Counted from the first letter of the stretch, positions 36,301-45,719 are shown. The stretch is 64,000 bases of DNA from CALVGQ01 sp964369385 (GCA_964369385.1 CAYJEY010000007.1:1-64000), one strand, 5' to 3'. Program-made: numbers and translations. The notes: generated by a model not told the origin, from the sequence alone.

Positions 36301-39300
36301 AGTTCACTTACCAATCGCGATGGAAGATTATGTATATAGCGACGACCCAGGTTTTGTATACTACCCTGAAGGATCAAAAGTTTACTTAGAAATGAATAGT
36401 CAATACTTTAGTTATGTAGGGTATGATGAGCGCGTTTCTATTGAAACTTTAGGAACAGGAAATAAAACATATTTAGTGTATGATTTGGCAGGTATACCTG
36501 TAGATATCAAGGGATCTAGTTCAGTAGAACAAACAATACTTAATTTCCCTGTAGGAACTTTCCTTGCGAATCAAAGTGTGAAAGAAAATGAAGAACACTC
36601 AATTTTCTTAAATGGATATGTTGATATTGGACCACTAGCGAACATTAGTTCTGAAAATGCACCATATGTAAGTTTAAATAAAAATGGAACATATAGTTCT
36701 TATAACTACATCGGAAAACATACTGTTGATGATGTTGAGCAAATCACTAAAGGAAGTGGAAACGAAGATTTTAGTGATCGTTTAGTACCACTTGATGTTG
36801 ATAAAAAGTTAACAGTTGTAGCACTTGTTGCCGATACAATCACAATCTATACAGGGAAAGATATAACTGGAGAATCAACTAAAATATTTAACGGAACAGA
36901 TTACGTTGCTTATGAATACAGTAATCTAGTTATTTCAACTGAAATCCAAACACGTGCATACGAATATAGAGATTATCATCTTGTATTGCAATTACCAACT
37001 CAAGATGAAACATTGGAATTAGCAGAAGTCGAATATACTTCAGCAAACTCAGTTTACTTAAGAAACTTAGTAGATTCTGTAAAAGTTGAAGGGGATTTCG
37101 CAGAATTAAATTATGAAGTTTCTTACTATAGTGACTTTACATTTGATACTAATCTTGGAGAAATTGATTATGTAGGTACAGAAATTACAGATGAAGTGGA
37201 TTTAACGAAAGCTAAATATGTACTTATTAAAATTGACTATGTACCAGTAGATAGTACTCTATCAGTGGAACTGAAAGTTAATGCAGTAGAATCAGATATG
37301 TACTCACTTGCCCATGAAAAAGTAGCATACACTTCAGCGTTTTCTAGATATAAAACAGCAGAAGAAGATGCAAGTGGAGTTGAAAAAGTTCAATTACAAG
37401 AAGCTACTTCTAGTAATTTAGGTAAATTCATTTTCAATTGGTATGAATTAGAAGGTATTATCTTTAAGGAGCATTTAACTGAAGAACCTAATGGTGTTTA
37501 TAACCAAACTAATGAAGAATATGTATCTATGAGTACAGGTGCGGACTTGTATTTTAAAGACATCGAATCTTCAAATGCAAGTGAACATACTGTAATTCTT
37601 GGAGAATATGAGTCGAGTGTTACAGGAAAATATACTGCATTGATTCAACCTAAGGGAAGTGTAGGAACTCGTGTCCCTTATGAAGTTATTTTCGATTTAG
37701 AAAAAATGGGATTATGGACAGATTATCGAATCACTAGTTCAGGACACGAAGAAGAGAATAAAGCAATCAACAATAACTATCCACGAATTAACAATGCCAA
37801 TACTGTTGGGGTTGAATTCTATGCCGATACAGTTGGATTTGAAAATACAGTAGACGAAGTTGCTTCACCAGATGCGCAAATCACAGCTACTGATGAAGAA
37901 TTCCTTTTAGGTCAAGTCGATATTGGACTTTATCAAAATCCAAAATTGATAAGTTCAGCATCTGATGTAATGACTTATGTTGGAGAAGAGCTAGAATTCT
38001 CAATGACATTAAATGGTACTGGAAGTATTAAAACGGACCAAGTTGATGAATTATATAAGTTAGAAGATGAAGATACTTATGCAGATCGCACTGTTGCAGT
38101 TGATGATACAAATGATAAACAATTTAATGTGGTGTTAAAAGGAAACAAACATACATTCCAAGGGTATTCTTTTGCCCAAAAAGATGCAACTACTCCTGCT
38201 GTCAACTGGTTTGGCGAAGATGTTGAGTTAACAACAACATATCGAGTAAATGATCTTGCGAAAGTTACTTTCCATCAAAGCGAATATGATAGTAACACAA
38301 GTGATGCAATCGATCCAATTCAGGGTGAATGGGTTGATAGTGATCATTTAGAAACAGTAGATGTTGAATTAAAAGTAACATCTGTTACTTCTACTAGCGC
38401 ACCACTTGTCCTGTCACAAGTACCTGAAATCATTGCACCAGAAGGTTATGTATTTGATGGATGGCGTAGACGTACTGAATCAGGTTCGCTTTATTCTACC
38501 AAGTACTATACATTTAGTGAGTCAACAAACTTTACACGTAATGACCATTTCTATCCAGTGTTCTTAGAAGATAAAGTTGGTGCTATTGACCCAGATACTA
38601 AAGAGGAAATTGGTGATGGAATTCCAGATGTTTATCAAGTTCGTATTGAATATACAATTTCTGATGGAGGAGAAGCAACATTAGAGCGAACAGGAGAAAT
38701 AATCAATGATCCAACTAATATGATTTATTTCTACGCTATGCGTCTTACTACATCAAATCCACAACCAAGTGAAGCCTACCCAGATCCAACACTTAATCCA
38801 GCTTACTGGGCAAGTAGTTATGGGTATGTGAAGCTAAAAAGTGAAGACATCGCTCAAATTACACAATTAGACAAATATCACAGTTTTGAATATTACTATA
38901 GAACTTATGGTACAAGCACGTCTAAATATTATGAATATGATGTCGACGGGGTAATGGCGGATAATCATTATGGCTCACACAAAGTGATTAAATATCATAT
39001 CGAAATTGTGGCTGAAGAAATGACAATTACTTTTGAAAAGAGTGAGGGTCAAGCAAGCAAATACACAGAAGAGGTAGTCAAAGTTAAAGGTGATGAAATC
39101 ACAGATACAGAGTTAGAGGATTCAAAAGATGAAAAACGTAGTGAAGCTGCTTATGGATATGATTTTAAAGAGTGGCAAGATGTAACAGATCCTACAAATC
39201 CTGTTGTTGTAGCGACATCAGACGAAGAGTTAAAGGAAGTTATCTTCGAGGAAGATACAACATTAAAACCTATCTTTACTAAAGAGCAGTTCAAAGTTAG

Positions 39301-42300
39301 CTTTGAAGTAAATTCGCCAATCAGTGATGAAAATGTAACAGAAGATGCATTTGGAAATAGTATCAGTGGTAAAAATGAAGTCACTGTTGATTATCAAACT
39401 GAGATTGGGAGCGCAGATTCAACTATTGTTGTACCAACAGTTACGAAAACAACAAATCCAGTTTATGCTAATTTATATGAATTCTCTCATTGGGAATACA
39501 CAATGGATAGCGCAACTGGGGTAGTAACAGGGCAAGTAAGTGATTTAAATGGTATTGAAATCACTGGAAATGTCGTATTTAAAGCTGTATTTGTACCATT
39601 GCCATCGATTGCCATCGCGCAACATGGTAATGCAACAGTAGCAAGCAAGAAGTTTACAACTGCCGATGGAGTTACAAGTTTTACTTCGAGCAATGTAAGT
39701 TCACTTACATTTGATGCAACTGCACCAGTCATTGATTTTAAAGTGAAACCAGCGGATGGTTTACATGATGGAGTTGTCGCTTATAAAGCAGATGCTAATT
39801 ATGATGTAAGTAAAATTGAAGTACACTACTTACCACTTAATGGTAAAGAAGTGGTAACAAGTGTAATTTACGTGAAAGATGGAGTACTTGATGAGGCTGA
39901 AATCACGAAGATTGAAACAGCCACTAATTCAACTATCAATGTAGATTTAATAAATGAATACATTACAGTAGATGACATTGGTGGAAGTATAGGGGAAGCG
40001 ACTATGATTGTCTTCCATGTATATACGCAATTAGAAAAACGTACAGTTACATTTGAGGTAGAAGATACAACTGAAGGTCTTGTGGATAAAGAAAACCCAG
40101 ATTTTACAGTGAGTAACACACAAGAAGAGGCAACTCTTGAAGTGGAGTATGGTACAGATGGTTTGGAATTCCCAACTGTAACAGAAAAGCCAGGATACGT
40201 ATTTGATAAATGGGTTGATGAATCAAATAAAGAGATTTCTGAAGATGATTTATTAAACTTAGAGATTACTGAAGACTTAACATTTAAAGCTCATTTTGAA
40301 GAAGATAAAATTGGGACAGATGGTGTAAGTGATGGAATTGCTGATAAGTATCAAACAACATTTATCTTTGTATCAAGTGATGAGGATAAAATTACTGTTG
40401 ATGCAGAAAATGAAGTAGTTACTAGTGATGATAAAAAATCAGATGTTTCTATGAAAGGTGAAGATATCAATGTTGATGTAGTTGATAAAGGTCATGATTC
40501 TTTCACAGGATGGAAATTCTACACAATTGATGAAACTACAAAGGAAAAAGTATATCTGCAAGAAGCTGGTGAAGATATTTTAGTGAGTCAAAGCGATGCA
40601 CTTAAATACATGGAATTTGAAATGGGACAAACAATATATGTTGAAGCTCAAGTAGAAACAACACATTTTGTCACGTCATTCAATGTGGATGAGGAGCATG
40701 GTTCAATTACACATCCAGAGTCTTATGAGCAAGTATTGGAGTATGATGAATCAGTATTGTTAAACACTGCAGTAGAAAGCACTCCACATGTTGAAGTTGA
40801 AAATGATATGGTATTTGTAGGATGGTATGAAACAAGAGATGATGAAAAGAAAATTGTTGATCCAACTACTATTCCTTCAACAGGTACAGATTTATCTTAT
40901 ACAGGAAAATTCTTACCAAAAGAGCAAGCCTCAGTAAATGAAGATTTGGTAATTACAGGTAATGGATTCACAATTTCAAATGATGAAAAAGCAACACTTA
41001 CTGTCGATGATATTGTGAAGAATAGTGGATCTGAAGCTTGGAATGTAGTCACTGGTGAAATATTAGAACCAACGATTTCTGAAGAAGACTTAAAGAAAAT
41101 TCAAGATGTAGGACCAGATGGTGGTATCGTATCAGTAACATTAACTGCAAAAGATACAGATGGGAAAGAAGTTGAACGCGAAATTCTTATCGTAGTAGAA
41201 GGAACAACAACGGATTCAAATGAAGATGATGCAGTAGAGAGCGAGACAACACTTGGTCTTGAAGCGGATGGATTCATTTTAGATCACTCGCAAGCAGGTA
41301 ACTATGACCCTCAAGAGGCAATCACAAATGGGAATGCCAATGGTTATGTAATTGAAACGAGTAAAGAATTAGTTGTTACACCAAATCAAGAGGATATTGA
41401 TAACATCAAGAATGCACCTTCTACAGGTGGGATTTATGATCAACGATATACAATTACAGAAGACGGTAAAACAGTAGAAGTCACTGTTAAAGTAATTGTA
41501 GAGGGTGAAGATGTTGCCTCTAAAACTTATGATGAAGCAGGATTATCTTTATCTATTGTTGCGAAGGATTTCACTATTGAAAATGCTGAAGCGGCATCGT
41601 TGGATGAAGAACTTGCAAAACTTACAAGTGAAGTAGATGCAGCAGTAAAAGAAACTAGTGAAGAAATCACAAATATTACTGCAAATCCTGATCAACTTAA
41701 GAAAATACAAAATGCTGGCCCAGATGGTGGCGTATTTGATCTGACTTATACGGCAACTTATGTGACTAAAACTGGAGAAACATATACTGTTGAAATTACA
41801 GTGAAAGTTACAGTAAAGGCATTACCTAAACCACCGGTTGTAGTTTCACCAGGTAATGGAGATGATGCAGGAACGACAACTAGTCGACCACAACCTTCAC
41901 AACAAGTTACTACAGCACAAACGACAACTACAGTGACAAGTGAATCATCAACAACACAAGTCACTAAAGAGACAGCAACTCAACCTGAAGGTTCAATTGA
42001 AGAAGGAAAAATCACAATTCCTAATTTATTGCCAGAAGAAACTTTGAAAAAAGTGGAATTCGAGGGAGATGAGCTTGATGATTCAATGTATACGGTTGAA
42101 GAAGATGGAAGTATTACATTAAATCCAGATGTACTAAAAGGTTTACCGGATGGTGAATACGTACTTCGTGTGACTTATGGAGACACTACATTCACAACAG
42201 TTATTCTTGTCCAAAATGAAATTCCGATGTCAATGGGTGACTTTACACGTGGGAATGCATGGAGTTTATTTGATTTAGTTATGACAATTATCGTTGGTGT

Positions 42301-42628
42301 ATTTATGGTTCTTTACTTTACAAAACGTAAAAAAGTACTTGAAAATGCTATCGATGAAGAAGAAGCTGAAATAATGAACCGTGATGAGCAGAAAGAAAAA
42401 ACAGATATTAAACGTTTACGTACATATCGTATACTTGGAATCATTATGTTTATTGTAATTCTAGTGTTCTTACTCATTACGCAAGACTTTAGACAACCTA
42501 TGACGATTTTCGATCGTTATAGCTTGTATTTTGGATTGATTGCATTACTTGGATTATTTGTCATTATTACATTCTATAATGGAAATGATGAAGAAGATGA
42601 AGATGAAATGCAAGAGTCTTACAATTAA
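33377..42628 (+). CDS. Giant surface protein of about 3083 residues with a three-helix C-terminal anchor
   Basis: The start is the ATG at 33377 behind GGGAGG; a GTG at 33296 is open but puts 27 odd residues before a normal signal peptide. Parts in order: the signal (FFTYLMIFALVIQLLP); a Ser/Thr/Glu stalk of about 110 residues; some 1500 residues of beta-rich sequence without a family that I recognise; InlB/Listeria-Bacteroides repeats (GYVFDGWRRR, GYVFDKWVDE, VFVGWYETR); three tandem units of about 90 residues near 2520-2820; a Thr-rich spacer; and a membrane anchor with three helices and charged ends. No LPxTG is present. The protein probably projects through the wall as an adhesin. It ends with an acidic cytoplasmic tail (NDEEDEDEMQESYN). 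Confidence 0.85.
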   Translation: MKGNKFFTYLMIFALVIQLLPTQLINVLAESSDTQATTTITESQSTSEGSESSAESLSESSSQTISSTTDDDSTSQTSSVDTTESGLTESQTSTTESQSSEVSEQETSASESESDSSSMTTTSTTEEENVTTQPGLNLLTDTPPLISNNTLKLIEMSVPGDLDTTNGVTETDPVWDYLNYTGNFLYAFVIEKDTVNTTPEGEYRIVTVDIDAFDVGDALPFRIESYGRVVGNGVNSITLSEDETQLVFELINDEIPDTGINASFTIGYTNYYKPTTYHQSAGTPAVAIGNMLLQSPNARIGFSITDSLDSSSNILVEHVLKRDNHGEHSLFESVTISDSQGLDYSGKLASYDESMDVETPTFYLGSDARLDYGNPGEIGTDYTSFFFLYEFSNEIHAPLNNIQYSFNLPSEFRISSSSVSQSDAKVKSYATFKYDGAKGSSSIATGSGLSTGQTFSISSYNSQETSLTKDKMDSLVGSVPYPDQYFSAQIVNNYPTTSSSYYGVYSYASLDDLAPGEYDSDPIVVTYDQVVLQEDGTYKVETQTYDYGTMRIVVPEYQFQDRTTLTMYEPLKVNYIDEDSTRYGFRVNIDVSTSDIQNDIAALSYQDEIVSIEIPEFFDPFTFELQNYEDEFTAYKVYYENNESSEWISTNGNKTVIDLKDKDGSPVTKFELQISDRGLMEASIGSGYDSSFYFTGKFSKPTDGDNWIETSFDIIDADTLSTIKDDLEIKWEYMDGVDNMFVNVEYYGYNADQNYLLSEFDGAFTPYELEVEVDTYTDTKKGVEERDSSRIYRNVTLDIDGSEQMFNQLSGYFNFSGNTQRVTFYGDTWLEYTTNLNDEYRKVMIYGSAFNQKIPLLEGEYITDVNLRVDGIRMISGTTDVEILALKYSKHRDTPSGDRILPRETATVTFSAEGELINDVLEGEFDDPTSEKLTDSTPLYFRYEVDLDLYHEGRNDIEYGEASISRNNVLYGETLVHLPIAMEDYVYSDDPGFVYYPEGSKVYLEMNSQYFSYVGYDERVSIETLGTGNKTYLVYDLAGIPVDIKGSSSVEQTILNFPVGTFLANQSVKENEEHSIFLNGYVDIGPLANISSENAPYVSLNKNGTYSSYNYIGKHTVDDVEQITKGSGNEDFSDRLVPLDVDKKLTVVALVADTITIYTGKDITGESTKIFNGTDYVAYEYSNLVISTEIQTRAYEYRDYHLVLQLPTQDETLELAEVEYTSANSVYLRNLVDSVKVEGDFAELNYEVSYYSDFTFDTNLGEIDYVGTEITDEVDLTKAKYVLIKIDYVPVDSTLSVELKVNAVESDMYSLAHEKVAYTSAFSRYKTAEEDASGVEKVQLQEATSSNLGKFIFNWYELEGIIFKEHLTEEPNGVYNQTNEEYVSMSTGADLYFKDIESSNASEHTVILGEYESSVTGKYTALIQPKGSVGTRVPYEVIFDLEKMGLWTDYRITSSGHEEENKAINNNYPRINNANTVGVEFYADTVGFENTVDEVASPDAQITATDEEFLLGQVDIGLYQNPKLISSASDVMTYVGEELEFSMTLNGTGSIKTDQVDELYKLEDEDTYADRTVAVDDTNDKQFNVVLKGNKHTFQGYSFAQKDATTPAVNWFGEDVELTTTYRVNDLAKVTFHQSEYDSNTSDAIDPIQGEWVDSDHLETVDVELKVTSVTSTSAPLVLSQVPEIIAPEGYVFDGWRRRTESGSLYSTKYYTFSESTNFTRNDHFYPVFLEDKVGAIDPDTKEEIGDGIPDVYQVRIEYTISDGGEATLERTGEIINDPTNMIYFYAMRLTTSNPQPSEAYPDPTLNPAYWASSYGYVKLKSEDIAQITQLDKYHSFEYYYRTYGTSTSKYYEYDVDGVMADNHYGSHKVIKYHIEIVAEEMTITFEKSEGQASKYTEEVVKVKGDEITDTELEDSKDEKRSEAAYGYDFKEWQDVTDPTNPVVVATSDEELKEVIFEEDTTLKPIFTKEQFKVSFEVNSPISDENVTEDAFGNSISGKNEVTVDYQTEIGSADSTIVVPTVTKTTNPVYANLYEFSHWEYTMDSATGVVTGQVSDLNGIEITGNVVFKAVFVPLPSIAIAQHGNATVASKKFTTADGVTSFTSSNVSSLTFDATAPVIDFKVKPADGLHDGVVAYKADANYDVSKIEVHYLPLNGKEVVTSVIYVKDGVLDEAEITKIETATNSTINVDLINEYITVDDIGGSIGEATMIVFHVYTQLEKRTVTFEVEDTTEGLVDKENPDFTVSNTQEEATLEVEYGTDGLEFPTVTEKPGYVFDKWVDESNKEISEDDLLNLEITEDLTFKAHFEEDKIGTDGVSDGIADKYQTTFIFVSSDEDKITVDAENEVVTSDDKKSDVSMKGEDINVDVVDKGHDSFTGWKFYTIDETTKEKVYLQEAGEDILVSQSDALKYMEFEMGQTIYVEAQVETTHFVTSFNVDEEHGSITHPESYEQVLEYDESVLLNTAVESTPHVEVENDMVFVGWYETRDDEKKIVDPTTIPSTGTDLSYTGKFLPKEQASVNEDLVITGNGFTISNDEKATLTVDDIVKNSGSEAWNVVTGEILEPTISEEDLKKIQDVGPDGGIVSVTLTAKDTDGKEVEREILIVVEGTTTDSNEDDAVESETTLGLEADGFILDHSQAGNYDPQEAITNGNANGYVIETSKELVVTPNQEDIDNIKNAPSTGGIYDQRYTITEDGKTVEVTVKVIVEGEDVASKTYDEAGLSLSIVAKDFTIENAEAASLDEELAKLTSEVDAAVKETSEEITNITANPDQLKKIQNAGPDGGVFDLTYTATYVTKTGETYTVEITVKVTVKALPKPPVVVSPGNGDDAGTTTSRPQPSQQVTTAQTTTTVTSESSTTQVTKETATQPEGSIEEGKITIPNLLPEETLKKVEFEGDELDDSMYTVEEDGSITLNPDVLKGLPDGEYVLRVTYGDTTFTTVILVQNEIPMSMGDFTRGNAWSLFDLVMTIIVGVFMVLYFTKRKKVLENAIDEEEAEIMNRDEQKEKTDIKRLRTYRILGIIMFIVILVFLLITQDFRQPMTIFDRYSLYFGLIALLGLFVIITFYNGNDEEDEDEMQESYN
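40935..41822. repeat. Three tandem domains of about 90 residues in the giant surface protein
   Basis: Each unit has a GF/DF-T/I-I start (NGFTISNDE, DGFILDHSQ, KDFTIENAE), a middle segment with a helix, an I..I..(A/V)(G/P)..GG turn and a final run like EVTVKVIVEG. The DNA has diverged, so the duplications are old, unlike those in the VWA protein. Confidence 0.7.
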
Positions 42629-42639
42629 TTAAATTGAGG

Positions 42640-42668
42640 AGATATGGGGAACCCATATCTTTTCTTTT
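42640..42668 (+). terminator. Terminator of the giant surface-protein gene
   Basis: GATATGGG and CCCATATC pair exactly around GAA (42641-42659), followed by TTTTCTTTT. Confidence 0.88.
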
Positions 42669-42670
42669 GA

Positions 42671-42696
42671 AAAAAAAGAAACCGCATCAGCGGTTT
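42671..42696 (-). terminator. Terminator of the DM13 lipoprotein gene
   Basis: AAACCGC, ATCA, GCGGTTT (42679-42696), with seven T after a C when read on the minus strand. It overlaps the stop codon. Confidence 0.85.
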
Positions 42697-43183
42697 ACTT
42701 CATTGTGATTTCAACGATTTCAGCAGAACCAAAATCTTCAGAGAATTTATCACACCAAATAGATATTGCAGTGTAGTTAGCTAAGTTAGTGCTTCCTAAA
42801 TCAATGATGATAGTTTCATTATCATAAGCGCGTTCTAGTTTTTCTAGGTTTACCTCATAAACAAACTCACCTTTAGAGTCATATGTACCAAGGGAAACAA
42901 AAACATCAGGAGCTTCACCATCATAAGAGAAATTACTTAATACAAGTGTATTATCATCACGAAACTCAGCGTGACCTTCAACATCATGTTCACCTAATTG
43001 AATTACTGCGCTCTTGATTGGTTCAGCATCACTTGTAGTTTGTGTTGTTTCAGCAGTTTCACTTGTGGATTGTGTAGTTGTAGTTGTTGGAGTAGCACTA
43101 GTCGTTGGATCATCCTTATCTGTAGATGAGCACCCACTAAGCACGAATAATACGGCAAGGATAATAATGATTTTTTTTGACAT
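42695..43183 (-). CDS. DM13-domain lipoprotein
   Basis: A 162-residue lipoprotein. The start is the ATG at 43183 after GAGGG; an ATG at 43195 overlaps that site. Lipobox LSGC leads to a 40-residue Thr/Ser-rich linker, then a DM13 domain of about 105 residues: GHAEFRDDNTLVLSNFSY, PDVFVSLGTY and YTAISIWCDKFSEDFGSAEI. The conserved cysteine in IWCDKFS has been proposed to act in redox or electron transfer in DM13 proteins; that role is still hypothetical. Bacterial DM13 proteins are often lipoproteins. The neighbours give no further hint. Confidence 0.85.
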   Translation of the reverse strand: MSKKIIIILAVLFVLSGCSSTDKDDPTTSATPTTTTTQSTSETAETTQTTSDAEPIKSAVIQLGEHDVEGHAEFRDDNTLVLSNFSYDGEAPDVFVSLGTYDSKGEFVYEVNLEKLERAYDNETIIIDLGSTNLANYTAISIWCDKFSEDFGSAEIVEITMK

Positions 43184-43331
43184 AATAACCCTCATTTCTA
43201 TTTATATATTTTAAGTATAAGACACAAAGAGAAGATGTTCAATGACTTTGACCAAGCAGTTAAGAAATAAAGGATTAATCTAGTGAAAACAGGCTATTAA
43301 ATCATAAATAAGCATAAAATTAGCACATAAG

Positions 43332-43361
43332 TTTACAATAAGGTGCATAATAAGGTATTCT
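43332..43361 (+). promoter_or_regulatory. Promoter of the amino-acid importer operon
   Basis: TTTACA, 18 bases, TATTCT, about 20 bases before the ATG at 43384. Nothing resembling a T-box or riboswitch is seen. Confidence 0.4.
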
Positions 43362-43383
43362 ATTAGTAGTAGGAGGAAGAAAT

Positions 43384-44220
43384 ATGAAAAAAATAAGAAG
43401 CTTGATTGCATTAATATTATTAGGCGTATTGATCACTGGATGTACACAAAACTCAAGTAGTAATAATGAAGGAGATGTTCTTCGAGTAGGTATGGATTTA
43501 CAGTTTCCACCATTCTCATATATTGGGGATGATGGTGAACCAACGGGATTTGAGCCAATCATTGCAGAAGCTTTTGGAGAATATTTAGGAAGAGAAGTTG
43601 AAATTGTAAATACTGATTTTGGTTTACTGATTCCTGCCCTTGAAACAGGTGATGTAGATATATTGATTGCCGATATGTCTTACACTGAAGAAAGAGCACA
43701 GAAAGTAGATTTCTCAGATCCTTATCGTTATAGTCAATCACTTGCACTAGTAAATGCAGATTATGCTGCACAACACAATATTACAGATGAAATGATGGCA
43801 GAAGAGTTTTTCCATTTAGATGGAATGAAACTTGTTGGGTTAACAGGAACATTTGGTGTTGTTGTACCACAAAGTTATGGTGCAGAAGTTACTGAAGTAA
43901 CTGAAATTGGAAGTGGCATCATTGAAGTAACTAGTGGGATTTCTACGGCACTTGTAGCTTCAAATGAGGTGCATAGTTTTCATGCCGCAAATCCCGATAC
44001 GACAATCGTGTATGGAGTTGGTAATGTATCAGAATCTAGTTTTGTAGTAAGAAAAGGGGACAGCGAAATGCTAAACCAAGCTAATGAATTCATTGCAAGT
44101 ATGTATGAAGATGGTGGATTCTATGACCAAATCAGAGAAGAGTATGATGTGATTATTAGTGAATTTTTAGAAAGTGAAGAACTAGGATTAGATTATATTA
44201 TCTATCCACCTAATAAATAG
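43384..44220 (+). CDS. Polar amino-acid ABC importer substrate-binding lipoprotein
   Basis: A 278-residue lipoprotein. Lipobox LITGC (C20) is followed by a family 3 binding fold: VGMDLQFPPFSYI, GFEPIIAEAFGEYL, GDVDILIADMSYTEERAQKVDFSDPY, and a C-terminal FIASMYEDGGFYDQI. This fold binds polar amino acids such as Gln, Arg, His or cystine. The family usually keeps an Arg and an Asp for the ligand alpha-carboxyl and amino groups; R88 in TEERAQ is a family position rather than a proven ligand contact. It is the first gene of a three-gene operon with permease and ATPase. Specificity cannot be told from sequence alone. Confidence 0.9.
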   Translation: MKKIRSLIALILLGVLITGCTQNSSSNNEGDVLRVGMDLQFPPFSYIGDDGEPTGFEPIIAEAFGEYLGREVEIVNTDFGLLIPALETGDVDILIADMSYTEERAQKVDFSDPYRYSQSLALVNADYAAQHNITDEMMAEEFFHLDGMKLVGLTGTFGVVVPQSYGAEVTEVTEIGSGIIEVTSGISTALVASNEVHSFHAANPDTTIVYGVGNVSESSFVVRKGDSEMLNQANEFIASMYEDGGFYDQIREEYDVIISEFLESEELGLDYIIYPPNK

Positions 44221-44234
44221 ATAAGGAAATAAAA

Positions 44235-44969
44235 ATGAAAAATAAAACAGAAAAGCTTCAATATTTAATTGTTATCGCGGTCTTCATTGTAGGGATTGGA
44301 CTAGCACTTGTCTATACGATTCCAAATCCACAATACAATATGATTTTAGACCAATCAGATTTATTAATTGAGGCGTTTGTGATGACAATACTTGTGAGCC
44401 TTGTGTCATTGGTGGGGGCTTTAGTACTGGGGTTTGTTCTGTTCATGATGATGCGCTCTAAAATTGTAGTAATTCGTGCAATTTCAAATGTTTTCAATGA
44501 AATCATTATGGGGACACCTTTACTTGTCATGATTTTCCTTGTTACATATGTAATTGGTGATGTGATTCAATTTGATGATAAGCTTGTGTTAGGAATAGCA
44601 GCCCTAATTCTTTACAATAGCCCATATATTGCCAATGCCTATGAATCGGTAGCGGCAGTTGTCGATGAAGACCAATACGTAGTGATGGATTTATATCATT
44701 TTAAGTGGTATCAAAAATATCGCTATGTGATTGTACCACAAATGATAAAGCCTTTTATTCCTTCACTTATTAACAATCTATCAAGTGTAATTAAGAGTTC
44801 TTCTTTATTGAATATTATTTCAATTACAGAAATTACATACTTAGTAAGAACGATAGCTGCGCGTAACTATGCATTTATTGAAGGATATTATGTGATGTGG
44901 ATGATGTATCTTATCGTGACAATTCCGCTTTCAATGATTGCGAAGTGGGTAGGAAAGAAGGTATCATAA
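44235..44969 (+). CDS. Polar amino-acid ABC importer permease
   Basis: A 244-residue permease of the HisM/GlnP family with about five helices. The coupling loop YVVMDLYHFKWYQKYRYVIVPQ stands at the EAA-loop place but has lost the usual EAA-G residues, since DLYHF replaces A-x-x-L-G. Helices include FIVGIGLALVY, MTILVSLVSLVGALVLGFVLF and MMYLIVTIPLSMIA. The stop codon overlaps the ATPase start by one base. The degenerate loop is a little unusual but the neighbours make the role clear. Confidence 0.88.
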   Translation: MKNKTEKLQYLIVIAVFIVGIGLALVYTIPNPQYNMILDQSDLLIEAFVMTILVSLVSLVGALVLGFVLFMMMRSKIVVIRAISNVFNEIIMGTPLLVMIFLVTYVIGDVIQFDDKLVLGIAALILYNSPYIANAYESVAAVVDEDQYVVMDLYHFKWYQKYRYVIVPQMIKPFIPSLINNLSSVIKSSSLLNIISITEITYLVRTIAARNYAFIEGYYVMWMMYLIVTIPLSMIAKWVGKKVS

Positions 44970-45679
44970 TGAAATTTGAACTTAAAAATTGTACAAAGAA
45001 GTACGGTGACCAACTTGTACTAGATGATATATCCATTTCTTTAGATCAAGTAAAAGCCTTAGGAATTATAGGTGAATCTGGGTGTGGAAAGTCTACACTG
45101 CTTCGCCAACTTGCAGGTATTGAGTCACTGGATCAAGGGGAGATTGATATTAATGGATTGTCACCTGAGAAAAATAAACAAGTGTTTCAACAACAAATTG
45201 GATATGTGTTTCAAAAGCATAACTTGTTTCCTCATTTAAGCATTCGTAAAAATCTTTTGTTGATATTAGAGAAAATTAAGAAGATGGATTCAAGCCAAGC
45301 AAACGTAAAAGTTGATGAAGTTTTAGCTAGTTTGAAAATTTCAGATATAGCAGAGAAGAAACCGAATCAAGTATCTGGAGGACAAGCACAACGTGCTTCA
45401 ATCGCAAGAGCTCTATCTACAGATTCAAAATTATTGTTTCTAGATGAACCAACAGCAGCACTTGATCCTATTTTAACGGAAGAAGTACTAAAATCAGTAA
45501 CTACCTTAAAAGACAAAGGAATTGAATTTGTGTTTATTACGCACGAATTGGAATTTTTAAAAGACTTTGCAGACTATGTTATTTTCATGGAGCAAGGTAA
45601 AATTGTAGAACATGGAACAATTGATATTATGAAAAATCCAAAAACTGAAAAATTAGGAAAATTTTTACGTATAAAATAG
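44969..45679 (+). CDS. Polar amino-acid ABC importer ATPase
   Basis: A 236-residue ATPase. Walker A GESGCGKST is at 35-43, the Q-loop is GYVFQKHNLFP, the signature VSGGQAQR, Walker B LLFLDEPTAALDP, and the switch histidine is in ITHELEFL. GlnQ/HisP size. Start at 44969: GAAGG lies upstream and TAATG overlaps the permease stop. An in-frame ATG at 44897 would overlap the permease by 72 bases and add residues foreign to the family. Confidence 0.92.
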   Translation: MKFELKNCTKKYGDQLVLDDISISLDQVKALGIIGESGCGKSTLLRQLAGIESLDQGEIDINGLSPEKNKQVFQQQIGYVFQKHNLFPHLSIRKNLLLILEKIKKMDSSQANVKVDEVLASLKISDIAEKKPNQVSGGQAQRASIARALSTDSKLLFLDEPTAALDPILTEEVLKSVTTLKDKGIEFVFITHELEFLKDFADYVIFMEQGKIVEHGTIDIMKNPKTEKLGKFLRIK

Positions 45680-45690
45680 AGTAAAACAAC

Positions 45691-45719
45691 TTGAATTTCG
45701 ATTAATCTTTCGATATAAT
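45691..45719 (+). promoter_or_regulatory. pyrG promoter
   Basis: TTGAAT, 17 bases, TATAAT. The likely start, near 45726, is A/T-rich and has no GGG run, unlike the pyrG start used for CTP sensing by reiterative transcription in Bacillus. Confidence 0.7.
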
